DNA from: CAYWYR01 sp964462685
GTDB lineage: Bacteria > Bacteroidota > Ignavibacteria > Kapaibacteriales > UBA2268
Length of the DNA: 64,000 nucleotides
Direction of reading: 5' to 3'
Assembly (NCBI GenBank): GCA_964462685.1
Contig: CAYWYR010000001.1
Location: 147,974-211,973 of the forward strand
Under the pieces are notes generated by a model. That model was given only the letters and a program-made list of their open reading frames with translations. It was not told the origin of the DNA and did not search any database. The position numbers and the translations under genes are program-made. Shown here one piece after another: positions 26,665 to 35,940 of the stretch (position 1 is its first letter; each line of letters begins with the position of its first letter).

Positions 26665-29199
26665 ATGAGTAAAGCTGTAATTATGGCCGGTGGTTTTGGT
26701 ACAAGGCTTAGGCCGCTTACGATGAAAATACCTAAGCCTATGGTACCGATAATGAATGAACCTATGATGGGACATATTATCCGACAGATAGAAGAAGTGG
26801 GAATTAAAGATATAGTCTCTGTTCTTTATTTCCTACCTGATACTATCAGTGACTATTTCGGTGATGGCAGTGACTATAATGTCAATATGGAATATGTGAT
26901 GGCTCAGGCTGATTTCGGTACAGCAGGGGCGGTCAAGAACGCCGAAGCTACTCTCGACCAAAGAGTGATTATTATCAGCGGAGATGTGCTTACAGATATC
27001 GATCTAAAATCCGCCATAGCGTTCCATGAAGAACGTGATGCGGATGCGACTATACTCCTGACCAGGGTTGAAACACCTCTTGAATATGGTATTGTTATGA
27101 CGGAAGAGGATGGAAAAATCAATCGCTTTTTAGAAAAACCATCTTGGGGTCAGGTCTTTTCAGATACGATTAATACCGGTATATACATACTGGAACCCCA
27201 TGTTCTGGATATGATACCAAAAAAAACTGAATATGACTTCAGCAAAGATCTTTTCCCTGATATGCTCGAAAAGGGTATGGGTTTGTACGGTTATATTGCC
27301 GAGGGCTACTGGCGCGATGTTGGAAACCTAAATGAATATCATAAAGGGCAGCTTGATTCTTTACATGGATTAGTGAAGCTCCCGTTCTTTCGAGATATTG
27401 AAGATGATAGCTATATAGGGGAGGGTTCTGATATTTCCGCTGAAGCTACCTTGACAGGTAAAAATGTAATCGGAGAGAACTGCATAATTTCACCAGATGT
27501 CAGAATCAGTAATTGTGTGATAGGTAATAATTGCTACATCGGTAAAGGCGCTGTGCTTCAGGGTACTACTTTGTGGGATAATGTAAAAATCGGTGCTTAT
27601 TCCTCACTCAATGAAGATGTCGTTTGCTCAGAAACAGAAATCGGGGACAAGGTAACTGTAGGTGAACACGTATTTATATCAAACAACTGTGAAATAGGGG
27701 ACGGTGCACACCTATTCGGTAATATCAAACTATGGCCTGAAAAAAGAGTTGAAGAAGATGCTGTTCTGACGACATCACTGGTAAGAGAGAGTAAATGGAA
27801 TAGTAAACTCTTTACCGATGCCCGTATCTCAGGTATTTCCAATATCGAGATGAATCCAGAGTTTGGTGCTAAACTCGGTGCGAGTTACGGAAACACGATA
27901 GGTGCCGGCAGCAGGATCCTCGCCAGCCGGGATCCGGATACGGTAAGCCGTTTGATGAAAAGATCAATAGCGGCGGGGCTTCTATCGGTAGGCATAGAAG
28001 TAAATGATCTCAGGGAAATGTCTATCCCTCAAACAAGGCAGGAAATCGCCACAGGTAAATACGAAGGTGGTTTCCACGTCCGGCGCTCCCCGAGAAACCC
28101 TGACAATATCGATGTCATTATCTTCTCGAAAGACGGTAGGGACATCCCTATATCGACCACAAAGAAAATAGAGCGATTTTTCTACGGTGAGGATATTAAA
28201 CGTGTACACTACACTAAAGTAGGTAAGATCGCCTATCCTGAAAGAACAAACGAGATTTATGTTAGTAGATTCCTTGAATCAATTGATATATCATCAGTTG
28301 AAGTCAAGGATTTCAGGCTGTTGATGGATTATTCCTTCGGTTTGGCTTCGGGTATCTTCCCATTTATATTAGGCCAGATGAAGGTAAAATCCTTGTCCCT
28401 TCACGATTATATCGATGGTAGCCGCTTCCATCCGGATCCCTCTGATCGAAGAAAAGAAGACGGGGAGGATGAGACCCCGAACATCATGCGCTCGCTAAAC
28501 TACAACTTAGGCTTCAGAATAGAGCCTGGTGCGGAAAAAATAACCTTTATTGATGAAAAAGGTAATTGGTACGACCAAAACCGAATGCTTACTATCGTAA
28601 CAAAACTATTCTTTGAAGCTGAGAAATGTAAGGGTAGGACAAAAACCGGAAAATGCAGAATCGCAGTATCGATCCTTGGTAGCAGCACTATAGATCATCT
28701 GGCAAAAGAATATGGCGCTGAAGTAGTCCGTATAAAAAACAACCACTCCGCTATGATGGAGGCTACCCGGGATAGTGATATCAAATTCGTTGGCGGAGTA
28801 TATGGCGGTTTTATATTCTCAGATTTCCTTAAAGCCTCTGACGGCATGTTCACTATCGCAAAACTTCTGGAGATGTCAGCAGATACCGGTCTGAATTTGA
28901 GTGAACTCGACTTGCAGGTGCCGAAAAGAACACAGCTGCTGAAAAGCATAGTCTGCGATTGGAAATCCAAGGGAACAGTTATGCGTATGGCTATGGATTA
29001 TTCAAAAGACCACAAAAGAGAGCTGATAGAGGGTGTAAAGATATTCATTGGTGATGAAGACGAATCCTGGGTGCTTCTGCTCCCTTCTAAAGAGGAACCA
29101 GAATTCAATATCTATGCAGAATCTACTTCAGAGGGTAAAACAAATAGTATTATAGCCAAATATAGCGAACTTGTAAAAGACTGGGCAAACCGCAATTGA
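26665..29199 (+). CDS. Sugar-1-phosphate nucleotidyltransferase fused to a phosphomannomutase-like domain
   Basis: An 844-residue fusion. The N-terminal nucleotidyltransferase (about 1-235) has A-G-G-F-G-T-R-L-R-P-L-T and K-P-M-V-P-I, the NTP-binding signature of GMP/NDP-sugar pyrophosphorylases. A left-handed beta-helix of hexapeptide repeats follows (about 245-370). The rest is a phosphohexomutase-type domain of about 470 residues. In that domain the usual Asp-rich metal loop is replaced by E-P-G-A-E-K (near 620), and the phosphoserine region reads R-R-S-P-R-N-P (near 470), so mutase activity is doubtful. The likely product is an activated hexose such as GDP-mannose for envelope polysaccharide. 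The exact sugar is not determinable. Confidence 0.85.
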   Translation: MSKAVIMAGGFGTRLRPLTMKIPKPMVPIMNEPMMGHIIRQIEEVGIKDIVSVLYFLPDTISDYFGDGSDYNVNMEYVMAQADFGTAGAVKNAEATLDQRVIIISGDVLTDIDLKSAIAFHEERDADATILLTRVETPLEYGIVMTEEDGKINRFLEKPSWGQVFSDTINTGIYILEPHVLDMIPKKTEYDFSKDLFPDMLEKGMGLYGYIAEGYWRDVGNLNEYHKGQLDSLHGLVKLPFFRDIEDDSYIGEGSDISAEATLTGKNVIGENCIISPDVRISNCVIGNNCYIGKGAVLQGTTLWDNVKIGAYSSLNEDVVCSETEIGDKVTVGEHVFISNNCEIGDGAHLFGNIKLWPEKRVEEDAVLTTSLVRESKWNSKLFTDARISGISNIEMNPEFGAKLGASYGNTIGAGSRILASRDPDTVSRLMKRSIAAGLLSVGIEVNDLREMSIPQTRQEIATGKYEGGFHVRRSPRNPDNIDVIIFSKDGRDIPISTTKKIERFFYGEDIKRVHYTKVGKIAYPERTNEIYVSRFLESIDISSVEVKDFRLLMDYSFGLASGIFPFILGQMKVKSLSLHDYIDGSRFHPDPSDRRKEDGEDETPNIMRSLNYNLGFRIEPGAEKITFIDEKGNWYDQNRMLTIVTKLFFEAEKCKGRTKTGKCRIAVSILGSSTIDHLAKEYGAEVVRIKNNHSAMMEATRDSDIKFVGGVYGGFIFSDFLKASDGMFTIAKLLEMSADTGLNLSELDLQVPKRTQLLKSIVCDWKSKGTVMRMAMDYSKDHKRELIEGVKIFIGDEDESWVLLLPSKEEPEFNIYAESTSEGKTNSIIAKYSELVKDWANRN

Positions 29200-29237
29200 C
29201 CTTTGAAGTGTGTAATTAATTCAACTCAACTCAAATT

Positions 29238-29264
29238 AATCCTGGCTATGTCAGGATTTTTTTA
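29238..29264 (+). terminator. Terminator after the nucleotidyltransferase-mutase gene
   Basis: AATCCTG and CAGGATT form a stem with an intervening GCTATGT loop, followed by TTTTTT. Confidence 0.8.
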
Positions 29265-29292
29265 TCATTTAGGCTATAAAATATCCATCAAC

Positions 29293-29324
29293 TTGCTTAC
29301 GCCCGTTATAATTAGTTAATTTTG
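29293..29324 (+). promoter_or_regulatory. Bacteroidota-type promoter for the ptsN-like gene
   Basis: TTG at 29293-29295, 21 nt, then TAATTTTG at 29317-29324. The expected start near 29331 leaves a leader of about 92 nt. Confidence 0.5.
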
Positions 29325-29422
29325 CTGATTGGCATCAATGTATCTTCGCTAATAGTTTTTTTGGCGATAATTCGTCATGATATCAGAATAAATCTGAAAA
29401 TACTCTTAAACATCGTTTTTCT

Positions 29423-29890
29423 ATGAATCTTAGAGACATAGTTTCTCCGGCATCGGTAGAGGTCGGTTCTACATATACTGATAAAACAGCCGTTATTGAC
29501 AGGCTTGTCGAGCTTGCTGCTAATACTGGTAAGATATCAGATATGCAAGAAGCAAAGAACGAAGTATGGGAAAGAGAAAGTATTATGTCCACAGGGGTGG
29601 GCGGCGGTATTGCACTTCCCCATGCAAAGACTAACGCTGTTAAGGAGCCAGTAGGTTCTGTCATAGTACTGAAAGAAGGTCTGGATTTTGATTCTCTCGA
29701 TAATGAAGATGTTGATATACTGTTCTTGCTATTGGGCAGGGAAAGCAATGTCGGCCTTCATTTAAGATTATTATCGAAAATATCGAGACTGCTCAGTGGG
29801 AATGAGTTTCAGAATGAACTCAAAACAGCAAAAGACCCAAATGAAGTTATGGATCTATTTGCTCAGTTTGATTCAGCGACGACGATATAA
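29423..29890 (+). CDS. PTS EIIA-type regulator (PtsN/fructose IIA family)
   Basis: A 155-residue PTS EIIA type-2 domain. The phosphorylatable His sits in G-I-A-L-P-H-A-K, preceded by W-E-R-E-S-I-M-S-T-G-V-G-G-G. The later L-F-L-L-L-G-R-E and H-L-R-L-L-S-K-I-S-R-L-L-S segments are family-typical. No EIIB, EIIC, HPr or EI genes are nearby, so a regulatory rather than transport role is likely. It is preceded by its own promoter and followed by the oxoglutarate dehydrogenase gene after 73 nt. Confidence 0.88.
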   Translation: MNLRDIVSPASVEVGSTYTDKTAVIDRLVELAANTGKISDMQEAKNEVWERESIMSTGVGGGIALPHAKTNAVKEPVGSVIVLKEGLDFDSLDNEDVDILFLLLGRESNVGLHLRLLSKISRLLSGNEFQNELKTAKDPNEVMDLFAQFDSATTI

Positions 29891-29963
29891 AAAAGACGGA
29901 TAGAAGAAACAAGTTAAGATACTTAACCGCCATAGTTATACTAATAAACAGAAGCAGATTAAA

Positions 29964-32900
29964 TTGGACTCACTCAACGCGGCCTTCGAAGACCAATTAT
30001 ATTATCAATATCTAAGCGACCCTGACTCGGTAAGTCAGCAGTGGCGAGAGTATTTCCAGAAAAACCGTAGCGGTGGCGAAAGCCCTCAGCAGTTTTCCGG
30101 GCAGTCTAAGCAAACTCCATCTACAAATGTCAATTCCAGCTCCAACGGAACTTCTTTGAATGATGGTAAAAGCAAGCAAGCCAACACTAAGAATGCAACT
30201 AATAGCAATACGGCTGTAACTAACCCAGAATCTAAAAATGATACTACTCCTATAGCATCGTTCCAAGAATTAGAACCTCTTTCCTCTATTTCATCTAAGA
30301 TCGCAGTCAATATGGAAGAGTCGCTGACTGTACCGACCGCGACTTCTCTGAGGACTATTCCAGTTAAGGCACTGGATGAAAACAGAAAGATTATAAATAA
30401 GTTTTTGATCAAACAGAGAAGACCTAAAGTATCATTCTCCCAGATTCTTCTTTGGGCGATACTCAAATCTCTGATCAAGCATCCGAATATGCAGTCCAGC
30501 TATTCCTTTAGGGATGGCAAATCCTTTAAAGTAGTAAATAATGCCGTAAACGTAGGCTTAGCTGTTGATGTTGAAAGGCGTGACGGAACGCGGCTGTTAT
30601 TAGTACCTTCCCTCAAGAATTCTGAAACGATGAATTTCTCAGAGTTTATCAACGGGCTTGACGGTATTATCAAAAAGGCGAGAAACAATAAACTTACTGT
30701 CGATGACCTTCAGGGTGCAACCGTTACCCTTACCAATCCTGGTATGATCGGTACATCCGCATCAGTACCGCGCCTTATGAAAGGCCAAGGCCTTATCATC
30801 GCCACAGGTGCGATTGATTACCCCGCTGAATTCCAGGCCGTAAGGCCAGAGGTGATAAATAATATCGCTGTATCAAAGGTAGTTACTGTTACCAGTACTT
30901 ATGACCACAGAGTGATTCAAGGTGCTGAGTCAGCCCTGTTCCTAGCATATATCCACGAGCTTTTGCTTGGTAAACACCATTTCTACGATCAGATTTTCGC
31001 TGCACTTCAAATACCTTTTGAACCTGTACTCTGGCAGGTTGACAAGTCCAGGCAGTCATTCTCACTTGATACTACAGACGACCATATCGAAAAAGCTGTA
31101 GCTGTGATGAGGCTGATACACTCTTATAGAGTAAGGGGGCACATGCTTGCCCATACCAATCCGCTTGGTATGGAAAGTTATTATTACCCAGAGATGAATC
31201 CATCACATTATGGCCTTTCAATTTGGGATCTTGATAGAAAATTCCCTGCGGTAGATACTTGGCACGAAGATCAGATGAATCTGCGCGAGCTTTTAGAACT
31301 GCTGAGAGATACTTACTGCGGCTCTATAGGGTATGAGTTCATGCATATCGCAGACTCAATCAAAAAAGACTGGATAAAAAACGAACTTGAAGCCGCCGCT
31401 AATCAAACTAAATTCAATAAAGAAGAAAAAGTCAAACTTCTTGAGTTATTGATTGATGCTGAACAGTTCGAACAGTTCCTGCATACTAAGTTCATAGGCC
31501 ATAAACGCTTTTCATTAGAAGGCTCAGAGTCTTTGATTGTGCTTCTTGATAGGCTTTTCTATCAATCAAACAAGGGAAGCGTTGAGCAAGTCGTACTCGG
31601 TATGGCCCACCGTGGAAGATTGAATGTACTAGTGAACAATGTCGGTAAAAAACTCACAGATGTATTCGATGAGTTCGAGGGCAATTATAATCTCGCAGAT
31701 ACCAACGGTTCTGGTGATGTTAAGTATCACCTTGGCGATGACGGGGTTTATGAATTTAAAGACGGCCGTAAGCTAAAGGTAAAACTAGCACCAAACCCGT
31801 CACACCTTGAGATAATAAACCCAGTTGTACTGGGTATGGCTCGTGCCTTGCAGGAGCTTGACCATAATGATAACCATAAAAAGGTTATGCCTGTACTCAT
31901 CCATGGTGACGCTGCGATTATAGGCCAGGGCATTGTGCAAGAAGTACTTAATATGTCCACGCTTGAAGGTTACTCAACCAAGGGTACTATACATATTGTT
32001 ATCAATAATCAAATCGGTTTCACTACATCTATCCATGATGCGAGATCAACTCCTTACGCTACCGATATAGCTCGTATGCTACAGGTGCCGATTATGCATG
32101 TAAACGGTAATGACCCCGAAGCTGTTGCCGATGCTGCTATTTTTGCAGCTAAATACAGAGAGAGATTCGAGTCAGATGTTATCATTGATCTGATATCATA
32201 CAGAAAGTATGGCCATAACGAGGGTGACGAACCTTCCTACACTCAGCCTCTTCTTTACAAAAAAATCCGGTCTATGGATCCTGTGAGGAAAATGTACCAG
32301 GATGAGCTTATTAAGTCTGGAACCATAACTCAGGAAGAAGCTGACAAACACATGTCAGATAATTCAGATAAACTCAATGCAGCTTTCGATAACAGAAACT
32401 ATAAGGAATCAAAAAGTTTCGAGCCTTCGAAAATGCAGAAGCGCGCGATAAGCGATTATCCAACTCAAGGAACTGAGCAGAATCTCAATAAGATTATTGA
32501 TGCTATTACTACTTGGCCAGAGGATTTCAATATTAATCCTAAAGTCAAAGGTGGGCTTACCAAACGCCGCCAGATGTTCGATTCTGATAAACCCATGATG
32601 GACTGGGCACTTGCGGAAGCTTTGGCATTTGGTGATATATTGCTAGATAAAAGGCCGATAAGGTTGTCGGGTGAAGACTCCAGAAGGGGGACTTTCTCTC
32701 AGAGGCACGGGGTCTTGATAGACTTTAAAAACGAGCGTACCTACGTTCCTTTGAATACTATATCGGGCGATCAGAAAGAGATACAAATATTTGACTCACC
32801 ACTTTCTGAGCTTGGGGTGATGGGATTTGATTATGGATATTCGGTTATTGATAGAACCGGACTAACTCTATGGGAAGCTCAGTTCGGTGATTTCGCCAAT

Positions 32901-33644
32901 ATGGCCCAGCCGATTATCGATCAATTCATCGCTTGTGGAGAAGTAAAATGGGGGCAGACCTCCAACCTGGTATTACTGCTTCCGCATGGTAATGAAGGCC
33001 AAGGGCCTGAACACTCCTCCGCTAGGCTGGAGAGATTCCTGCAGCTTTGTGCTGAATACAATATGATCGTGGCTAACTTTACGACTCCTGCCCAGTATTA
33101 TCACGCCCTGAAGCGCCAGGTGATCATAGAGGACCATGTACCGCTTGTAATAATGACTCCTAAATCAATGCTTCGCCATACTAAAGCGGTATCATCTGTA
33201 GATGATCTTATTAACGGCAGTTTACAACTATTGATAGATGATCCCGAAGTAAATGATAAGTCTAAGATCAAAAGGCTTCTTCTCTGTTCTGGCAAGGTGT
33301 ATTATGATTTACTTGATAAGAAACAGAAAGAAGGCAAGGAAGACGTGGCTATTGTCCGCATCGAACAGCTATATCCTTTAGATAAAGAACTATTGGAATC
33401 TATCTTAAAAAGTTATTCGAATGCTAAAGAAATAGTTTGGGTCCAGGAAGAACACAGAAACCAAGGTGCTTGGCACTACCTTGCACCGATTATGTTCATG
33501 AGGCTGGCAGAAGGTCAAAATCTGCATTATGTAGGGCGTCTGCCATCGGCAAGCTCCGCTACAGGTTCTTCCAAAATATTTACAGAGCAGCAAAAACAAC
33601 TTGTTGAAGAAGCTATCAACGGCGAGCTTACCGAACTGTATTAA
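29964..33644 (+). CDS. kgd: 2-oxoglutarate dehydrogenase E1 fused to E2 catalytic domain (Kgd/OdhA type)
   Basis: A 1226-residue protein with the architecture of mycobacterial Kgd/SucA. A short E1 N-terminal helix motif (Y-Q-Y-L-S-D-P-D-S-V) and a Ser/Asn-rich linker (about 45-105) come first. An E2 acyltransferase core (about 110-340) has T-Y-D-H-R-V-I-Q-G with the catalytic His near 313. The thiamine-diphosphate E1 (about 360-1226) has A-H-R-G-R-L-N-V-L, G-D-A-A-I-I-G-Q-G and H-G-N-E-G-Q-G-P-E-H-S-S-A-R. No lipoyl domain is present, so lipoylated E2 must come from elsewhere. TTG is the only possible start: an in-frame TAG lies 63 nt upstream. Confidence 0.92.
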   Translation: MDSLNAAFEDQLYYQYLSDPDSVSQQWREYFQKNRSGGESPQQFSGQSKQTPSTNVNSSSNGTSLNDGKSKQANTKNATNSNTAVTNPESKNDTTPIASFQELEPLSSISSKIAVNMEESLTVPTATSLRTIPVKALDENRKIINKFLIKQRRPKVSFSQILLWAILKSLIKHPNMQSSYSFRDGKSFKVVNNAVNVGLAVDVERRDGTRLLLVPSLKNSETMNFSEFINGLDGIIKKARNNKLTVDDLQGATVTLTNPGMIGTSASVPRLMKGQGLIIATGAIDYPAEFQAVRPEVINNIAVSKVVTVTSTYDHRVIQGAESALFLAYIHELLLGKHHFYDQIFAALQIPFEPVLWQVDKSRQSFSLDTTDDHIEKAVAVMRLIHSYRVRGHMLAHTNPLGMESYYYPEMNPSHYGLSIWDLDRKFPAVDTWHEDQMNLRELLELLRDTYCGSIGYEFMHIADSIKKDWIKNELEAAANQTKFNKEEKVKLLELLIDAEQFEQFLHTKFIGHKRFSLEGSESLIVLLDRLFYQSNKGSVEQVVLGMAHRGRLNVLVNNVGKKLTDVFDEFEGNYNLADTNGSGDVKYHLGDDGVYEFKDGRKLKVKLAPNPSHLEIINPVVLGMARALQELDHNDNHKKVMPVLIHGDAAIIGQGIVQEVLNMSTLEGYSTKGTIHIVINNQIGFTTSIHDARSTPYATDIARMLQVPIMHVNGNDPEAVADAAIFAAKYRERFESDVIIDLISYRKYGHNEGDEPSYTQPLLYKKIRSMDPVRKMYQDELIKSGTITQEEADKHMSDNSDKLNAAFDNRNYKESKSFEPSKMQKRAISDYPTQGTEQNLNKIIDAITTWPEDFNINPKVKGGLTKRRQMFDSDKPMMDWALAEALAFGDILLDKRPIRLSGEDSRRGTFSQRHGVLIDFKNERTYVPLNTISGDQKEIQIFDSPLSELGVMGFDYGYSVIDRTGLTLWEAQFGDFANMAQPIIDQFIACGEVKWGQTSNLVLLLPHGNEGQGPEHSSARLERFLQLCAEYNMIVANFTTPAQYYHALKRQVIIEDHVPLVIMTPKSMLRHTKAVSSVDDLINGSLQLLIDDPEVNDKSKIKRLLLCSGKVYYDLLDKKQKEGKEDVAIVRIEQLYPLDKELLESILKSYSNAKEIVWVQEEHRNQGAWHYLAPIMFMRLAEGQNLHYVGRLPSASSATGSSKIFTEQQKQLVEEAINGELTELY

Positions 33645-33671
33645 GATAAATTTTTAGATGTACTATATCGA

Positions 33672-33703
33672 AAGGCTGCTATTTAATAATAGCGGCCTTT
33701 TTT
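33672..33703 (+). terminator. Terminator after the oxoglutarate dehydrogenase gene
   Basis: AAGGCTGCTATT and AATAGCGGCCTT pair (one G-T) with a short loop, followed by TTTTT. Confidence 0.85.
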
Positions 33704-33761
33704 ATGAACAGAATTTAACAACTTATATTATATACAGTAGTATAGCGAGTACGGAGGATTT

Positions 33762-34148
33762 ATGAAGAAATTAATATTTGTTTTGCTGTTTACTTTGGGG
33801 CTTGTTTTAACAGGTTGCAGCAGATATTCTTTTATCAAAACTGGCACCGCTAACCACCTAGCGCCACAAGATGAAAACTGCCCGATTATAGTATATCAGA
33901 CTCTAGAACCCGGTTTTGAATATACTGAACTCGGTATCTGTAATGCTATCGGTGAACCTTGGGGCATATTTGAGGATCCTTTTGTGGATGCTGTAGAGCA
34001 AGCTAAAGAATGTGCATGCGAGCAAGGCGGCAATGCTATATTCATTACCAATGTAGATAGGGTAAGGGATAGTGAAGGCGGTGTGGAAGTGCATTTAACA
34101 GCGATGCTGATGATAGTTGATACAGAGAAGATTTTACGCTCTCGTTAG
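33762..34148 (+). CDS. Small lipoprotein of unknown function
   Basis: A 128-residue protein with a lipoprotein signal (L-V-L-T-G-C). The mature part has five more Cys and a conserved-looking pattern E-Q-A-K-E-C-A-C-E-Q-G-G-N-A-I, which resembles the helix-strand core of small envelope proteins that build up as multimers. No family is recognised. A strong Shine-Dalgarno GGAGG at 33753-33757, 4 nt before the ATG, is unusual for this genome. Three further small envelope genes follow. Confidence 0.65.
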   Translation: MKKLIFVLLFTLGLVLTGCSRYSFIKTGTANHLAPQDENCPIIVYQTLEPGFEYTELGICNAIGEPWGIFEDPFVDAVEQAKECACEQGGNAIFITNVDRVRDSEGGVEVHLTAMLMIVDTEKILRSR

Positions 34149-34186
34149 ATTTGTTTATATTATGAATAAACAAATGTATATTTGAT

Positions 34187-34549
34187 ATGAAGATTTTACT
34201 TCCAGCTATTACCCTAATACTGTTTGCTATAAATTTGAAAAGTGATCCAAAACCTCAACCAGATGGTAGCACTTATCCGAAACCAGCTTATGAAATTGAA
34301 CCTCATATCATCTATCAAGCCGACGATGATTATCTTTACTGTACTATAATTGAAGTAACTGATAGCAAAATCCTTTACTTCGATAGCGATTCGACTCAAG
34401 TTATTGATTTTACAGATGAAACAGTTATAGGTTATAATCCAATCTATTACTTTAACAATCCTTACGATAGTGAATCTAAGAAACCAATCAAGTCTTACGT
34501 TAGAAAAAGCAACCTTAAATTAATAAAAGACAGAAGGCTTACAGAATGA
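34187..34549 (+). CDS. Small secreted protein related to the next two genes
   Basis: A 120-residue protein with a hydrophobic N-terminus (I-L-L-P-A-I-T-L-I-L-F-A-I). The mature part has the core Y-L-Y-C-T-I-I-E-V ... V-I-G-Y-N-P-I-Y-Y, which recurs in the two following genes. It overlaps the next gene by 4 nt (ATGA), suggesting coupled translation. No family recognised. Confidence 0.6.
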   Translation: MKILLPAITLILFAINLKSDPKPQPDGSTYPKPAYEIEPHIIYQADDDYLYCTIIEVTDSKILYFDSDSTQVIDFTDETVIGYNPIYYFNNPYDSESKKPIKSYVRKSNLKLIKDRRLTE

Positions 34550-35223
34550 ATAAGAGCTTATTATTTAAGAGTATTCTAATCGCAATTTTAATATTATTCT
34601 CATCAGCTTTATATAGCCAGAATATAGACAAAAACAGATTAGAGATAATTATCTCCTTAAATGATAATAGTGTTATATACTGTAATATTATTTCCGAGTC
34701 AAAGGATTTTTATCTGCTACAGCTAAGTGATGGTTCTATCATAAAGAAAATGAAATCTGATATTGCCCAGGTTTCCGAGAATCCATTATTTAAGCAAAGT
34801 AATAATTCTATCTTTGATGATTCAGCAATAGATGACCAAACATTTGTTATTGATGGCAGGTTGATTTTAGGTGTAACTGCTTTCCTCCCTGGTGGCTTGA
34901 ATTTTGTTTTCGGTGCTGAAGGTGATAATATCGCCGTAAGAGGTAGCGTTGGCTTTATTCCAATAGAAGAATTCGTTATAGGTTCGCAATTAGATGTATT
35001 ATTTCCGATAATGAGAGATAATAAGTATGTTGTATCGATTATGCCTTCTATAGGATATACTGGTTTCAGTGGTTCTGATAACGATTATATGTTTATGACA
35101 GGCGGTGCGAATATGAATATAAACGGGTTTGATATTAGTGCTGGAGGAGGCTTTGCCTTAATAGATGGAAAACTAACTCCTTACCCTATGTTTTCAATCG
35201 GCTATGTAGCATATTTAGATTGA
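34546..35223 (+). CDS. Secreted beta-rich protein, tandem paralogue A
   Basis: A 225-residue protein with a signal peptide (L-I-A-I-L-I-L-F-S-S-A-L-Y-S-Q). The N-terminal module reads S-V-I-Y-C-N-I-I ... L-L-Q-L-S-D-G-S-I-I-K-K ... S-E-N-P-L-F. It is followed by a glycine-rich barrel-like half ending P-M-F-S-I-G-Y-V-A-Y-L-D. This two-part layout is shared with the next gene. Unknown function; an outer-membrane location is inferred from the terminal aromatic strand. Confidence 0.65.
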   Translation: MNKSLLFKSILIAILILFSSALYSQNIDKNRLEIIISLNDNSVIYCNIISESKDFYLLQLSDGSIIKKMKSDIAQVSENPLFKQSNNSIFDDSAIDDQTFVIDGRLILGVTAFLPGGLNFVFGAEGDNIAVRGSVGFIPIEEFVIGSQLDVLFPIMRDNKYVVSIMPSIGYTGFSGSDNDYMFMTGGANMNINGFDISAGGGFALIDGKLTPYPMFSIGYVAYLD

Positions 35224-35259
35224 TTGATACTCCAGAGTAAAACTTTAATAGAGTATAAA

Positions 35260-35931
35260 ATGAAAAATATTATTCAACTATTAATAATATCAGTCTTATC
35301 AAGTCTCTATCTTTTAGCTAAAGATATTGAGATTGAAAAGTTGAACTCGATTATTATTATGAATGATGATACTTCTATATACTGTAATATCATAGATGAA
35401 AAGGATGACTATTATTTAGTCCAGATGCAAGATAGTTCCATTGAGAAGAAATATAAAAATAATATTGTATCAATATCAAAGAATCCTATCTACAATAATA
35501 CAGGCAATACTATAAATCCAGGTACTATTAATGGTTTTATACCAAAACAAAATAATACCCTAATTGGAGGGACATTATTAAATCCTGGGGGAGTTAATTT
35601 GGTTTATGGCGTTATCGACAACAACTTCGGACTTAGAGCAAACTTAGGTTGGATTCCGGGATCTATTTTCGGAGCGCAATTTGATTTAATGATTCCTTTT
35701 TATTATGCCCAAGATGTTTATTTTGCATTTTCACCTATTATAGGATATTCTAGTTTTGCTGGAAAAAATTCACCATTTGATAGCAGCAATGAAACATGGG
35801 CTTATGTAGGTGGTTTATTAAACTTGAATATTTATGGTTTTGACTTTACTGGTGGTTTAAATGCTTTTTCTAGTTCAGTCAATAGCCCTCAACTACTATT
35901 GTCAGTAGGCTATGTACATAGGTTAAGATAA
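35260..35931 (+). CDS. Secreted beta-rich protein, tandem paralogue B
   Basis: About 223 residues from the ATG at 35260, which gives the best signal peptide (N-I-I-Q-L-L-I-I-S-V-L-S-S-L-Y). It matches paralogue A along its length: T-S-I-Y-C-N-I-I-D-E, L-V-Q-M-Q-D-S-S-I-E-K-K, S-K-N-P-I-Y, then L-N-P-G-G-V-N-L-V-Y-G (A: L-P-G-G-L-N-F-V-F-G) and the ending L-L-S-V-G-Y-V-H-R-L. The spacing to A is 36 nt. Unknown function. Confidence 0.65.
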   Translation: MKNIIQLLIISVLSSLYLLAKDIEIEKLNSIIIMNDDTSIYCNIIDEKDDYYLVQMQDSSIEKKYKNNIVSISKNPIYNNTGNTINPGTINGFIPKQNNTLIGGTLLNPGGVNLVYGVIDNNFGLRANLGWIPGSIFGAQFDLMIPFYYAQDVYFAFSPIIGYSSFAGKNSPFDSSNETWAYVGGLLNLNIYGFDFTGGLNAFSSSVNSPQLLLSVGYVHRLR

Positions 35932-35940
35932 TGTAGTGGA

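Noticed and set aside
26521..26775. Minus-strand open frame between the PASTA and nucleotidyltransferase genes
   Set aside because: It overlaps the conserved N-terminus of the nucleotidyltransferase, lacks a signal or motif, and reads as low-quality shadow sequence.
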